Assembly: GCA_907163375.1 (NCBI GenBank)
Contig: CAJQUW010000632.1
Coordinates: 41,614-105,613 of the forward strand
Direction of reading: 5' to 3'
Source: Prostheceraeus crozeri
Lineage: Eukaryota > Platyhelminthes > Polycladida > Euryleptidae
DNA length: 64,000 nucleotides
The notes under the pieces are model-generated. The model was not told the origin of the DNA and did not search any database. It worked only from the letters and a program-made list of their open reading frames with translations. This document shows positions 31,197 through 40,210 of the stretch, piece by piece. Numbering within the stretch: the first letter of the stretch is position 1; each line of letters opens with the position of its first letter. The translations under genes were made by a program, and so were the position numbers.

Positions 31197-31657
31197 TGAG
31201 TTGGTTGACTGCTGACGATATTAAGACTAAAGTGCAGCGTAATGCAGACGAAGCGACGTTGAAAGCTTTCGATAATGTCTATTCACTCGATACCTTACCA
31301 CCTGCAGTAAATCACTATCCCATCTTTATTGTGCTAAACACTCATTCACAGAATTTAGGCGGTGAGCATTGGAAAGCGATCTTTATTGGAGAAGACCGAC
31401 GTGGTGAACTATTTGACTCTCTTGCTCAACCTCCAAATATACCAACACAGCAGTGGTTGAGAAAACATACGCGTCAATATCAGCGAAATGAACGCATACT
31501 ACAACATCCACTTTCATCAACGTGTGGTGCTTTTGTACTGTACTTCATCTTAAAACGTTTACATGTATCTCGATTTGCATCTGTTATTCAAAACTTTTCA
31601 TGTAATCCATCCTCTAATGAAAAAATGATTTGTAAGTTCTATCATGATTTGAAATAA
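31196..31657 (+). CDS. PRO: Adenain-type cysteine protease
   Basis: 153 residues. Catalytic-site motifs in order are the His in GGEHWKAIF, the acidic ELFDSLAQ segment, and the Cys in SSTCGAFVLYF, as in adenovirus maturation proteases (family C5). It would cleave capsid precursors during virion maturation. Its ATG overlaps the capsid stop by one base, and AATAAA (31653-31658) overlaps its own stop codon. The downstream gene is convergent, with only 26 bases between stops. Confidence 0.88.
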   Translation: MSWLTADDIKTKVQRNADEATLKAFDNVYSLDTLPPAVNHYPIFIVLNTHSQNLGGEHWKAIFIGEDRRGELFDSLAQPPNIPTQQWLRKHTRQYQRNERILQHPLSSTCGAFVLYFILKRLHVSRFASVIQNFSCNPSSNEKMICKFYHDLK

Positions 31658-31658
31658 A
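31653..31658 (+). terminator. Poly(A) signal AATAAA overlapping the protease stop
   Basis: GAAATAAAAAC at the end of the protease gene. It ends the rightward late block at its junction with the leftward cluster. Confidence 0.5.
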
Positions 31659-31683
31659 AACATCATGTTGGAAAAATTGTTTT

Positions 31684-32229
31684 TTATTTTACAATCCGCT
31701 GGGTACGTACATACTCAATGAGATAGTCTAGGATCATATTTGCTTGTTCATGAGATTTTAGTCCAGTAATGATCACTTTACTATTATGAAAGATTGCCAC
31801 ATGCACAGGCAACCAACAACTAATGAGAGCTGCAGGAAAAAGTTCGGGTTCATAACACAAACTGTAACTGCTGGTACGAATCTTCAAAAATGATAGACTG
31901 TCACTCAATTGAGTAGAGATCACCATATTGTCCACAGTCAGATTCGACATCACACACCTCTCCCTCTTCCATATCCGACGTAGTAGTCTCTGTAGCTCTA
32001 AGCGCATTGACTGCGCCGATGAATGAGAAAGGGCGCCGAGAATCTGTACAGTCCCATTTGGGAAGAGTTGAAGATTCCGTGAATTGTTCATCTTCACCAC
32101 TAACATTTGAGGACGGCCCGGGTAATACTTGCTGTTTGGAAGCTGTTGGCGTAATGTTGTGAGATCGATTTTGGTGTAGAGTCTGAAGCGACGGAGAATG
32201 TTGACGATGGTGTAGCGATGGCGCTTCAT
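31684..32229 (-). CDS. TATA-binding-protein-like factor with two TBP repeats
   Basis: 181 residues from MKRHRYTIVN, an ATG that falls just where the upstream PC4-like domain ends. Two TBP-type repeats are visible. Repeat 1 (about residues 5-85) runs from TIVNILRRFRL through IDLTTLR and YYPGRPQMLVVKM to LFPNGTVQILGA. Repeat 2 (about 97-178) runs from LTVDNMVIS through YEPELFPAALI to AIFHNSKVIITGLKS. YEPELFP, the NMV strand and the F-x-N/S-x-K/T-V-x-x-x-G hairpin match cellular TBP. Aromatic Phe residues stand at positions corresponding to DNA-intercalating ones (LFPNG, ELFP, IFHNS). TBP nucleates RNA polymerase II initiation at TATA boxes, and this protein may direct transcription to the element's own TATA promoters. 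The frame is also open upstream to 32373. Confidence 0.82.
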   Translation of the reverse strand: MKRHRYTIVNILRRFRLYTKIDLTTLRQQLPNSKYYPGRPQMLVVKMNNSRNLQLFPNGTVQILGALSHSSAQSMRLELQRLLRRIWKRERCVMSNLTVDNMVISTQLSDSLSFLKIRTSSYSLCYEPELFPAALISCWLPVHVAIFHNSKVIITGLKSHEQANMILDYLIEYVRTQRIVK

Positions 32230-32551
32230 GATGAAAGAATGAGTAAATTGAGCGATGTACCTTCCTTTTATACTTTTCCCAACTACCTTGATGAAATGTG
32301 AAGTTAGTATGAAGTTGGGAATGATAGAGTTGAATTCGCCGATTGTTGACGCGCAGCCAGATGCGATTTCCAATACGTGAATGTCTTTTCATATAGAAGT
32401 ATTTCAAGTCCTTCATGATATGATGTAGAGATTGAAAATGACGATAAGATAAAACAAACTCTCTTCTCACATTTCCAGTTGAATCTTTGAAATAGACGTT
32501 TCGATCATGATCCGTTTCAATACGTTGTAGGGAATCTAATTTCCAACTCAT
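31901..32551 (-). CDS. PC4-like paralogue 2, with a tail overlapping the TBP-like gene
   Basis: The first 105 residues (LDSLQRIETDHDRNVYFK to WEKYKRKVHRSIYSFF) are clearly paralogous to the protein at 32574-32942. Shared features include the LDSLQ start, the D-x-NV-x-FK strand, a Leu-rich helix with IM-DL-YF, a WL strand, IQ-x-YHS and WEKY-R--HRSI. The D/N-VxFK ... L-T/S-W/Y-R-x-F pattern resembles half of a PC4/Sub1 coactivator domain, but this is uncertain. The remaining 110 residues share DNA with the TBP-like gene in another frame. They are low in hydrophobic structure and end in an acidic segment (MEEGEVCDVESD), so they may be a real tail or a chance open frame. Confidence 0.5.
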   Translation of the reverse strand: MSWKLDSLQRIETDHDRNVYFKDSTGNVRREFVLSYRHFQSLHHIMKDLKYFYMKRHSRIGNRIWLRVNNRRIQLYHSQLHTNFTFHQGSWEKYKRKVHRSIYSFFHHEAPSLHHRQHSPSLQTLHQNRSHNITPTASKQQVLPGPSSNVSGEDEQFTESSTLPKWDCTDSRRPFSFIGAVNALRATETTTSDMEEGEVCDVESDCGQYGDLYSIE

Positions 32552-32573
32552 GGTGCGTGGTAATCATATCTGA

Positions 32574-32942
32574 TTAAGATTTGCATAGTAGGGCGATGAA
32601 CTCACGACGAATAAATGTCATGATGGAGCGATGTATGTATCTTCTATACTTCTCCCAATTGTATTTGCGAAATGAGAAACAGTTTGCGGAATGAGAATGG
32701 TAGATTTGAATTTCATTTCTGTAATGTTGAAGCCAAACTTGATCACCCAAGGAGATGAATCTTAATGTTTCAAAATATTCCAAATCCCTCATGATATCAT
32801 TGAGGTTGACAAATTGTCGCCATGTTAATGTAATTCCTCTTGATGTATGACCATGAGAATTTTTGAAATGTACGTTTCCATCACGATCAACTCTGATATA
32901 TTGTAGAGAGTCCAAAATCCAAGTCTTCATGATGTTATGCAA
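32574..32942 (-). CDS. PC4-like paralogue 1
   Basis: 122 residues. The core pattern, a DRDGNVHFK strand, RGITLTWRQFVNL and a helix, looks like the strand-loop-helix end of a PC4/Sub1 single-stranded-DNA-binding coactivator domain (which typically has a KKGISL-type motif before its helix). A second, weaker strand-helix unit follows (QVWLQHYRNEIQIYHS ... WEKYRRYIHRSI). PC4 proteins assist TBP-dependent initiation and bind melted DNA. This gene is 22 bases upstream of its paralogue and two genes from the TBP-like one. It diverges from the gene at 32945, sharing a very short intergenic region. The fold call needs structural confirmation. Confidence 0.45.
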   Translation of the reverse strand: MHNIMKTWILDSLQYIRVDRDGNVHFKNSHGHTSRGITLTWRQFVNLNDIMRDLEYFETLRFISLGDQVWLQHYRNEIQIYHSHSANCFSFRKYNWEKYRRYIHRSIMTFIRREFIALLCKS

Positions 32943-32944
32943 AG

Positions 32945-34363
32945 TTGCAGATTAGCAATATAAAAATGTCGTTTTATCATATTTTGCTTAGCAATGCGGC
33001 TACAAAGAGATTTACTAGTAATCGAGCCGCACTCTTTTCTACTCCCATTGATCATGCACAACAGCTAAATGGGAATTGGGAAGTGGGTGTCACTCAACTT
33101 GTTTATAGCAACTGTGTCTATACTTTTGATCATGAGGTGATGACTATTAATATGAGACGTACAGCTGCTTACCAATGTGAAAAGGGCTGCCGAGTATACA
33201 TTCCACAGTGGCCAAAGAAAGATCTCTTATCATGTAAAAAGTTTATATATGATTTCTTGAATAAAGCGTGTAAACATATTGCCCAATTTACTCCACACAA
33301 TGATGATTATAATTATGTACATCATGTAGTTGAGAAAGATTGGATTGTTGGTTTAAGTCCAAGTTTAAGAAATGATTTAGGTTACCTCGCTAGCGCCTTG
33401 ACAACCTATGATAATTTTAACGTTAATTACCACATAAGTGCTCATAAACAGTTAATATATCGAGAGGAAGCTTATTATGTAGATCTTATTCCAAAAAATG
33501 AGAAGACGTTGGTGAAGAAGATTGTGATTAAGCCAAGAAAGACAAACATGACTCCTGAAACATTATTGAAGAAATTTAATTATCTCCTTCGAGTTGATGG
33601 TAAACAAGTGGCAACATTGACTTATATTAAATCATCTAATCATATTGCAATAAGTAAATTAAATGATGATGATCTAGTATTAGTTTGTTCAAAAGATTTT
33701 CATCAGTTCTTGCGACATCATTCTGCAGCTGTTCATGGAAAATTTAATATGCAACATTTACCATGTGAAAGGTCAAATCAATTTGATACAGAATGGACCG
33801 TATCTTTATACAGAAAGTGTGTAGAGCCTTTCGGTGGTATCTTACATGAAACAAGAGTGTTGATGCCTCGCATCATTACTTCAGTTAAATTGGTTGTAGA
33901 TTATTTAAATGAAGTGATTAATGACCAACATATTTCATTTTCTGAAAAAGAAGGTACTTTGTCTCTCACTATAAGTGGAAAAGGTATTGAACTAATTATG
34001 GATAAAACTCTAATGGACATTTTGGGTTTTGACCAAAATATCTTTAAAAGTGGTACTGTAACCAAAGCTAGCGCAGACATGTCGCTATCGCGTCGTATTA
34101 ACTATTTTCAGATATATTCCAATATTGGTGAAGATGTACGTGTGGGAGATGTTGAAGCTCCATTGCTAGCAATGATACCATACCAGCCAAAGAGCTGCAG
34201 TATTTTATCTGAGCATACTTTCAAGAAAGTGCATTATACAAAGCTGAAATCAAACTACATCCCACAAATTGATATTGCCATTTATGACGATGCTGGTGCG
34301 TTAATTCCTTTTCATAAAGATGCTGTGACAAGTATCACACTCCATTTCCGAATGAAGAGTTAA
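32945..34363 (+). CDS. Large late Polinton protein, paralogue 1 (structural candidate)
   Basis: 472 residues as the longest frame; the likelier start is Met8 (MSFYHILLSNAATKRF). The N-terminus shares the pattern F-x-x-L-x-SNA-x-x-x-F, then L-x-G-x-WEVGV-x-x-x-Y, with the following gene at 34373-35923. From memory, this N-terminal module occurs in uncharacterised Polinton proteins of many invertebrates, usually near capsid genes, and is thought to be structural. Later shared blocks include SPTLRHF/SKDFHQF-RHH and a DEWWVD/DTEWTVSLY segment. No membrane segment is seen. A vertex or fibre protein is a possible but unproven role. Confidence 0.6.
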   Translation: MQISNIKMSFYHILLSNAATKRFTSNRAALFSTPIDHAQQLNGNWEVGVTQLVYSNCVYTFDHEVMTINMRRTAAYQCEKGCRVYIPQWPKKDLLSCKKFIYDFLNKACKHIAQFTPHNDDYNYVHHVVEKDWIVGLSPSLRNDLGYLASALTTYDNFNVNYHISAHKQLIYREEAYYVDLIPKNEKTLVKKIVIKPRKTNMTPETLLKKFNYLLRVDGKQVATLTYIKSSNHIAISKLNDDDLVLVCSKDFHQFLRHHSAAVHGKFNMQHLPCERSNQFDTEWTVSLYRKCVEPFGGILHETRVLMPRIITSVKLVVDYLNEVINDQHISFSEKEGTLSLTISGKGIELIMDKTLMDILGFDQNIFKSGTVTKASADMSLSRRINYFQIYSNIGEDVRVGDVEAPLLAMIPYQPKSCSILSEHTFKKVHYTKLKSNYIPQIDIAIYDDAGALIPFHKDAVTSITLHFRMKS

Positions 34364-34372
34364 TGCAAACGT

Positions 34373-35923
34373 ATGCTAATATATTTTTCCAATGTGAATA
34401 ATATGGAAAGTGAAAATAAGGACTCGTTTCTAATCTACTTGCCCAGTAATGCTTCTATGAATAAATTTCCCAAAAATAAACCATCAGACTATCGAGTAGA
34501 ATTAAATCGGCCACTGCATTTAGAAGGTGAATGGGAGGTTGGCGTTTCTAGTATTTGCTATGATAGCAATATTCAGAATGTGAATGATTTGGAAGAAATG
34601 ATATTGACTCCTCGCACCCATGATGGAATAACGATGAATAATGCATTCCAGTTCCCATACAATTTAACATCAGATGGAAAGTGGAACTATGAATGGATTC
34701 AGATAAAATCAGATTCTTATGAGCCATTTGGGAATGAGAAAATTATTAAGGCATTCAACAGTGGTAATACTTCCATCATGAAGAATAAAAATCAGAAAGC
34801 TTATGAGTTTACTATCTATCATTGGAGTGGGAGACAGTTCCTCCGCTTTCATTCTTTTACTAAAGGTCTTACGCTGAGGTTGGATAGTGAATTCTATCCG
34901 CATCTCGGTTTTGGTCATGGACTACATCTAACGTCAATTGCTACTGCAAATGTTAGAAAAGTTTATTCAAATCGAATCAACAAATTTCATTATAGATTTA
35001 AAATATTTGATGAAGATGTTGTAGAATGCGAAGAACGCATCATTTTGAAAAAGCGTGGTGTTCAACCTTTATCACTTATTGAGTTAGTAAAACGATGGAA
35101 TGAGACTGTGGGTAAGAAGTATGGAGAGAAAATTATGGCGGACAAAAATAAGTTGGTTATTCAGAAATATAATGACAAACTTACAGTTTATTTCTCTCCA
35201 ACCTTGCGTCATTTTGTAAGACATCATACACCTATTATTGGAAGCGGTGTGGTGTATGCTTCTCATGAATATCACACTAAAGCTGATTCAGTTAATGATG
35301 AATGGTGGGTGGACATCTATGGCGATCGCATCAAGAAAATTTACCAGTCTTATGAAGAATCTAAAGTTGCTATCAATATAATGCCGCGTCTATATCATAC
35401 AGTTGAAAGCTTCATTCATGTAGTAAATCCTTATATACAACAGAAGTTGAAGCATGTGATGAAAAGTAAATATGATGTAAAGACACACCACATTTCGTTT
35501 TCAATTGAAAATCAACGCGTTGTTCTGAAACTGGGTGATGACATTCAATGTCAATTGAGTAAAAATTTGAAAAAACTCTTTGGTTTTTCAATGCTACAAA
35601 CTGTGTTTGCTGCTGCGCATACGATTGGTATAGAAACACCAATGACACTTGATAAACATGAACAGCACCTTTACATTCAAAGTGATTTGATTCTACCTAT
35701 TTCTGTTGGCGAGAAAAAAGAATACATTTTACGTGATTTCATTCATGATAAAGACGCTTCATATGGAATAGTCGAGAAGATGTTTGAATCTATTTTCTAT
35801 CATCCCGTCGTCAAACAAACTATACCCTCTATTGCTATCAAAATTACCAATGGTTTACAAGAGTGTATCCATGTGAAAGATACTAAATCCCTCGTAACTT
35901 TAGTGTTTCGGAAAACAAAGTGA
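34373..35923 (+). CDS. Large late Polinton protein, paralogue 2 (structural candidate)
   Basis: 516 residues as the longest frame; the likelier start is Met11 (MESENKDSFLIYLPSNASM). The family start LPSNASMNKFPKN and LEGEWEVGVSSICY are clear. Shared internal blocks with the previous gene (LRHFVRHHTP versus FHQFLRHHSA; NDEWWVDIY versus DTEWTVSLY; MPRLYHTV versus MPRIITSV) show an old tandem duplication. Nine bases separate the two genes. AATAAA follows at 35947. The next gene, PolB, is convergent. Confidence 0.6.
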   Translation: MLIYFSNVNNMESENKDSFLIYLPSNASMNKFPKNKPSDYRVELNRPLHLEGEWEVGVSSICYDSNIQNVNDLEEMILTPRTHDGITMNNAFQFPYNLTSDGKWNYEWIQIKSDSYEPFGNEKIIKAFNSGNTSIMKNKNQKAYEFTIYHWSGRQFLRFHSFTKGLTLRLDSEFYPHLGFGHGLHLTSIATANVRKVYSNRINKFHYRFKIFDEDVVECEERIILKKRGVQPLSLIELVKRWNETVGKKYGEKIMADKNKLVIQKYNDKLTVYFSPTLRHFVRHHTPIIGSGVVYASHEYHTKADSVNDEWWVDIYGDRIKKIYQSYEESKVAINIMPRLYHTVESFIHVVNPYIQQKLKHVMKSKYDVKTHHISFSIENQRVVLKLGDDIQCQLSKNLKKLFGFSMLQTVFAAAHTIGIETPMTLDKHEQHLYIQSDLILPISVGEKKEYILRDFIHDKDASYGIVEKMFESIFYHPVVKQTIPSIAIKITNGLQECIHVKDTKSLVTLVFRKTK

Positions 35924-35946
35924 AGTCATTGTGATATGTTTATTGA

Positions 35947-35952
35947 AATAAA
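35947..35952 (+). terminator. Poly(A) signal AATAAA
   Basis: GAAATAAAAAT 24 bases after the stop of the second large late protein, at the convergent junction with PolB. Confidence 0.5.
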
Positions 35953-36102
35953 AATATGTATATGAAAAAGTCTTTTCACAGATATAGGGGGAATGGGCTG
36001 ACTGTAGGCATATATTCACAAGGAAGAAACGATCTCATGCGATACATAAAACAACCATGTATATCTACAAAAAGCAACATCAAAATACTGAGTTAAAGTT
36101 GA

Positions 36103-39100
36103 TTATGTCAATACATCTCCTGAATGTGGTAGCGTGAGTTTTATTCTTTTGGGTGGAGGTATGTTTGTGTCAGGATGTCCATGTGGAAGAGATGTGTTAT
36201 GTCCTATCCAACACCTCTTATCCTCCCATGCTGAAAGTGCTCGTTTCTTGAACGTGTACGTTTTCACAGTATGAACTTGAGATTTTAAGATTGTCATATT
36301 GACAAACGTTATAGTTTTATTTTTATAGGCCTTCTTATAGGACCGATGTTTCATTTTATGAACAATGGATTTTGATATACCTTTAGCACGCTTAATACTA
36401 TCTGCACATTCTTTTAGTTTCATGGAATACATTTTAGGACGGAGGAGAATCATTTCATCTATTTCCTTTCCTGCTGTTTCATCCTTAAAACAACCAAGTT
36501 TGGCTTTATTCTGTATGGAATAGAGTGGATGAGTGGGATTGTAGTTAGATGTATCGAAATATTTTTCTAATGACTTACCTACTTCATTAAAATTTAAATC
36601 TTTTTGAGTGGTAATTCCTAAAAAGAAACTATCTGTATCACCACCCAGCAAGCGAACCTCTTTTACGAGAGGGCATGGTTTTAATATTTTGTAGAAGAGT
36701 TGATACATTTCAAGCTTGGAATAATCTAAAACGGCTTGCCCAATATAGATGGGTTTGCACAACTCAACTTCTGATTTAATCATTTTAACACCTACAAGAT
36801 CCTCATCGATGATGTCTCTATCAATGAAAAGAGGTGATGAGGTCAATTTGTGATATTTTTGTTCATCAACGACTAGTTTGTAATTCATACGTTTTCTAAC
36901 ATCCTCCATGGTCTTTCCGAATAGACTATTATTCTTATATTTATAAAAATCCTTTTCAAAATTATTTTGGGCGAGTGCACGTTTTTGACTGTTACTATCT
37001 ATGTAGGGTTTGAGGAAGGCTTTCTGTCTAAATTTGATAATGCGGTGAACTGACTTTAGAAGCATGCCCATTTCTAAATAGAATTTTAATATGCAGAAGT
37101 GTACGAGATAATTTTTCTTATCATATTGGGTGAGTAAAAGTTTGCGGCATGGTTTGTACCTTGGCTGTCCACACTCTGTTAAGTTATTATGAAATTGTGA
37201 CATGAATGGTGAAAACATATCTTCAGTCACTTCGCCAGATTCAGGTGCGAGTGGGAAATCAGCAGTTTTATTTTTAATACTATTTGGATAAATCAAATCC
37301 ACTTCAAAATAATATCCCCAATCACCTTCATCTGGAATATTCAGTATGTTTGAAGGGTTGGAGTAATACTCAAGCTCATTTTGATTTAACCAACTAAACT
37401 CGGAATGAGGTAGTGGTTTAGACAGTGAACTGCCATATAAATTATTTTGGTCATAGTACTTTAGGTGGATATGATCATCACCTACTGTTTCAGATTTTAT
37501 ATGATGTTTATTTACAAATGTGAGACCACCGCGTATTCCGCGCTCAAATATATTATACATCTCCGGGTCTTGTAAGAGATGAATGGTCTCACCAGTCATT
37601 TTAAAGGCTGATTTAAAGGACATGGCTGGTAGACTGACAAAGTGGATAGGATCTAATTTGTCTTCTTCTAATGCCACTCGTCGAAACTCCTGAAAGACAT
37701 CAGCCAGCAAAATGACATCTAATTCTAAGTAAGCGATCATATAATCGCCAAACGTTTTACAATTAAATTTTAACCATGCCTCTTGAGCATGTTCATAGTC
37801 CTCTACTGGACAATCTTCACCCGTCAAATCGTTTTTGAATTTGTCAATGGAAGGAAGGGTTGTTTCATTTAGTTTAGACATTGAGCTAAAATACGCATAA
37901 GGAAAGACTCCTTTGCGAGTGATTATTTCATCCGTTAAGTTTGGATAGTGTTTCTTCAAAGTTTGACTATGGGGAAGAAACTTGAGATTACGAACGAGAG
38001 AAGCTAGTGACGCTGACATGAATTGAAATGAATCTAAAAATTTTATTTCGAAGAAGACTGTCTTATTTTCTTTAGTTTTATCTACTGGTACTTTTGCTGT
38101 CATTGCCATGAATTTTTCTCTCGTTTGTGCTATTACATTAAACTGCCACGATTTCATCTGGCTCAACCCTCCTTTTATGAGCATATGACTGTCATAGCCC
38201 TTAAAGTTATGAAAAATGACGGGTAGTACACGACGTCTCAACCTAAGTGAAAAGTTACATTTGGAGCAGAGTGCGTTTCTAAATTTACCAGTGATGTGAT
38301 CATGATCACGCACTTTCTTAATTTTATCGTCATCAAACGTTTTATGACATTTAGGACAGGATGTGCAACTTTCAAATTTTTGTTTGTCTTCATCTGACAT
38401 ATGTAGTGACTTACGCTGCAATTGGGAATCATATGATTGTTGAAATTTTGCAGCTTTATCGAGAAATTCTAGAAATTTTGAAATGCAATCTTCACCTTGC
38501 CAAGTATGCATTTTGTTTTGTCTATTCCTAAAGTGGTCATGCCATACTTCATAGCAGGATATGGCTGCTGGCTTGTGGATGATATCATCAATGTAGCATT
38601 CTATGTCTGCGTAAATGACACGCAGGGGACTTAATTCGTCACCATTATCCCTATGTGAAAATATTTTATCTTTGGGCATGCGTTCCATTTGTAATTTACC
38701 TCGCTTGCACCATTCATAGTGAGTTTCAAATTTATCTTTACTCCAAAATGAGCGGATGCAGCGGTCGCATACAAAATGTTCACCTCTTTTAGAGTGCCCC
38801 AAGTGAGTGTACAAGCGAGAGATTTTGGGAATACCACAGTAGTGCCATTCCTCGCTATCATCTTGTTTTACTAATAAGAGGTTGACTACACGTTCATAAC
38901 AAGTTGAACGTGAATTATAGCGGGCACCCTTCAACCCCTTCTCCCACACGTGAACGACAATTTTAATCTTATTATGTTTTTCGAACGTTTCTACATCTTT
39001 GATTTTCATGTTGTTACTATCACAACCTTCAAAGTCTAGTTCATCCTCCCACTGTCTATAGCTATAGGTGCGATCTCGATGCGCGTTGATATCATTATAG

Positions 39101-39921
39101 TGAAGGATGGATAGGACTGCATATTTGAAACACTGTGATTTACAATCAACATTGATGACAGCTTTCTTATTATACAACGTTTTTGGAAGTTTAAATGTGC
39201 CTCGAGCTGCATGACTTTCTAATACGGAAATTTTGAATATGGCTGAGTCCACACCATCAAAAATGAGAGCGCTGTCGCGTTGATTGAATTTATCTACATT
39301 TGATTTTAAACATTGAATGTGAAAATTTAGCCAAGACTCGCAGTCTACAACTTCGGTTGCGGAAGAGGAAGGAATATGAAACTGTATTCTCTCCGTCACT
39401 TGACCCGTTTGAAAATCTATTTTAATATATTTTAGTTTAAGGTAGATGAGCGCCTTCATTCTAAAATTGTCTAAATTATTGAAGAGCGCTTCGATAATGT
39501 TAGAATTTTGAAGGAGCCACTCAGGAAAATCTACAATTTGAGTATTGGACTCCATGCAGTAGTCGCGTACTAAATTATTATGTGAAACATTAATGAGGGA
39601 GATGGTAGAGGTACCGTTGGTGTAGTGATCATTTGCATGCGTGTGTTGAAGTCTGTGCGAAGATCGCTGAAAGTGACTATCAAAAGAAAGAGGGCACAAA
39701 TCGCAAGGAAAGGAGATGTCATCGTCAGAATCAACTTCACCTCCGGAGATTGACGCCGCTTTGCGTTGACACACACGTTGTTTGATGTGTCGAAGGAGAC
39801 TGTGCTTCCTTGTAAACATATGTCCGCAGTCGGCACATTCCCACTCGTTGCCTTGCCGCGAGAGTCCTGAGCTGGAACTCACATCACCTGAAAGAGAAAT
39901 CATTCTTTCATCTCTGTTCAA
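36103..39921 (-). CDS. POLB: Protein-primed family-B DNA polymerase
   Basis: 1272 residues in the main exon. In order: two C2H2-type zinc fingers (about 27-51 and 71-95); the Polinton N-terminal module (about 145-235); exonuclease motif I YADIE (437-441); an endonuclease-VII-like Cys/His insert with CPKC, DHDHITG and CSKCN (522-556); exonuclease motif II HNFKGYD (571-577); and exonuclease motif III with YLELD (731-735). Polymerase motif A is YYDQNNLYG (822-830), motif B is the KNNSLFGKT segment (about 996-1004), and motif C is GDTDS (1094-1098). It replicates the linear element from a protein-primed end. Candidate 5' introns (39888-39946, 40008-40072) imply a slightly longer N-terminus. All core motifs are intact. 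Confidence 0.93.
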   Translation of the reverse strand: MNRDERMISLSGDVSSSSGLSRQGNEWECADCGHMFTRKHSLLRHIKQRVCQRKAASISGGEVDSDDDISFPCDLCPLSFDSHFQRSSHRLQHTHANDHYTNGTSTISLINVSHNNLVRDYCMESNTQIVDFPEWLLQNSNIIEALFNNLDNFRMKALIYLKLKYIKIDFQTGQVTERIQFHIPSSSATEVVDCESWLNFHIQCLKSNVDKFNQRDSALIFDGVDSAIFKISVLESHAARGTFKLPKTLYNKKAVINVDCKSQCFKYAVLSILHYNDINAHRDRTYSYRQWEDELDFEGCDSNNMKIKDVETFEKHNKIKIVVHVWEKGLKGARYNSRSTCYERVVNLLLVKQDDSEEWHYCGIPKISRLYTHLGHSKRGEHFVCDRCIRSFWSKDKFETHYEWCKRGKLQMERMPKDKIFSHRDNGDELSPLRVIYADIECYIDDIIHKPAAISCYEVWHDHFRNRQNKMHTWQGEDCISKFLEFLDKAAKFQQSYDSQLQRKSLHMSDEDKQKFESCTSCPKCHKTFDDDKIKKVRDHDHITGKFRNALCSKCNFSLRLRRRVLPVIFHNFKGYDSHMLIKGGLSQMKSWQFNVIAQTREKFMAMTAKVPVDKTKENKTVFFEIKFLDSFQFMSASLASLVRNLKFLPHSQTLKKHYPNLTDEIITRKGVFPYAYFSSMSKLNETTLPSIDKFKNDLTGEDCPVEDYEHAQEAWLKFNCKTFGDYMIAYLELDVILLADVFQEFRRVALEEDKLDPIHFVSLPAMSFKSAFKMTGETIHLLQDPEMYNIFERGIRGGLTFVNKHHIKSETVGDDHIHLKYYDQNNLYGSSLSKPLPHSEFSWLNQNELEYYSNPSNILNIPDEGDWGYYFEVDLIYPNSIKNKTADFPLAPESGEVTEDMFSPFMSQFHNNLTECGQPRYKPCRKLLLTQYDKKNYLVHFCILKFYLEMGMLLKSVHRIIKFRQKAFLKPYIDSNSQKRALAQNNFEKDFYKYKNNSLFGKTMEDVRKRMNYKLVVDEQKYHKLTSSPLFIDRDIIDEDLVGVKMIKSEVELCKPIYIGQAVLDYSKLEMYQLFYKILKPCPLVKEVRLLGGDTDSFFLGITTQKDLNFNEVGKSLEKYFDTSNYNPTHPLYSIQNKAKLGCFKDETAGKEIDEMILLRPKMYSMKLKECADSIKRAKGISKSIVHKMKHRSYKKAYKNKTITFVNMTILKSQVHTVKTYTFKKRALSAWEDKRCWIGHNTSLPHGHPDTNIPPPKRIKLTLPHSGDVLT

Positions 39922-40075
39922 GCCTCAGTGTAGTGTTACAACCTACCTTGACTCAATAACTCTAAACTTTCCTCGAGAAGAGAGGGCGTTGGTGATGAAG
40001 TTGATGTCTGAAATTGAGGAAGATGCTATTAGTCACACGTTTGAGGGAGATGAGAGGAAATTTTCAACTTACCAT
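39888..40075 (-). other. PolB 5' leader with two candidate short introns
   Basis: On the minus strand an ATG at 40075-40073 is directly followed by GTAAGTTG, and a 65-nt GT-AG segment ends at 40008. A second GTAGGT...TTTCAG segment spans 39946-39888 (59 nt). The micro-exon ATG followed at once by GTAAG mirrors the left-end unit at 24064. Confidence 0.5.
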
Positions 40076-40210
40076 TTCAACGAAATCAAGTTTAAGGTTG
40101 ATACTTCTACAAGATAGAGACTTCACTCAAATAATAGTCAAAGAGAGAGATCGTGCGTTCGTCACTTGTATGATTCACAGATTAAATGAAATGACCTGAA
40201 TGTCACTTTG

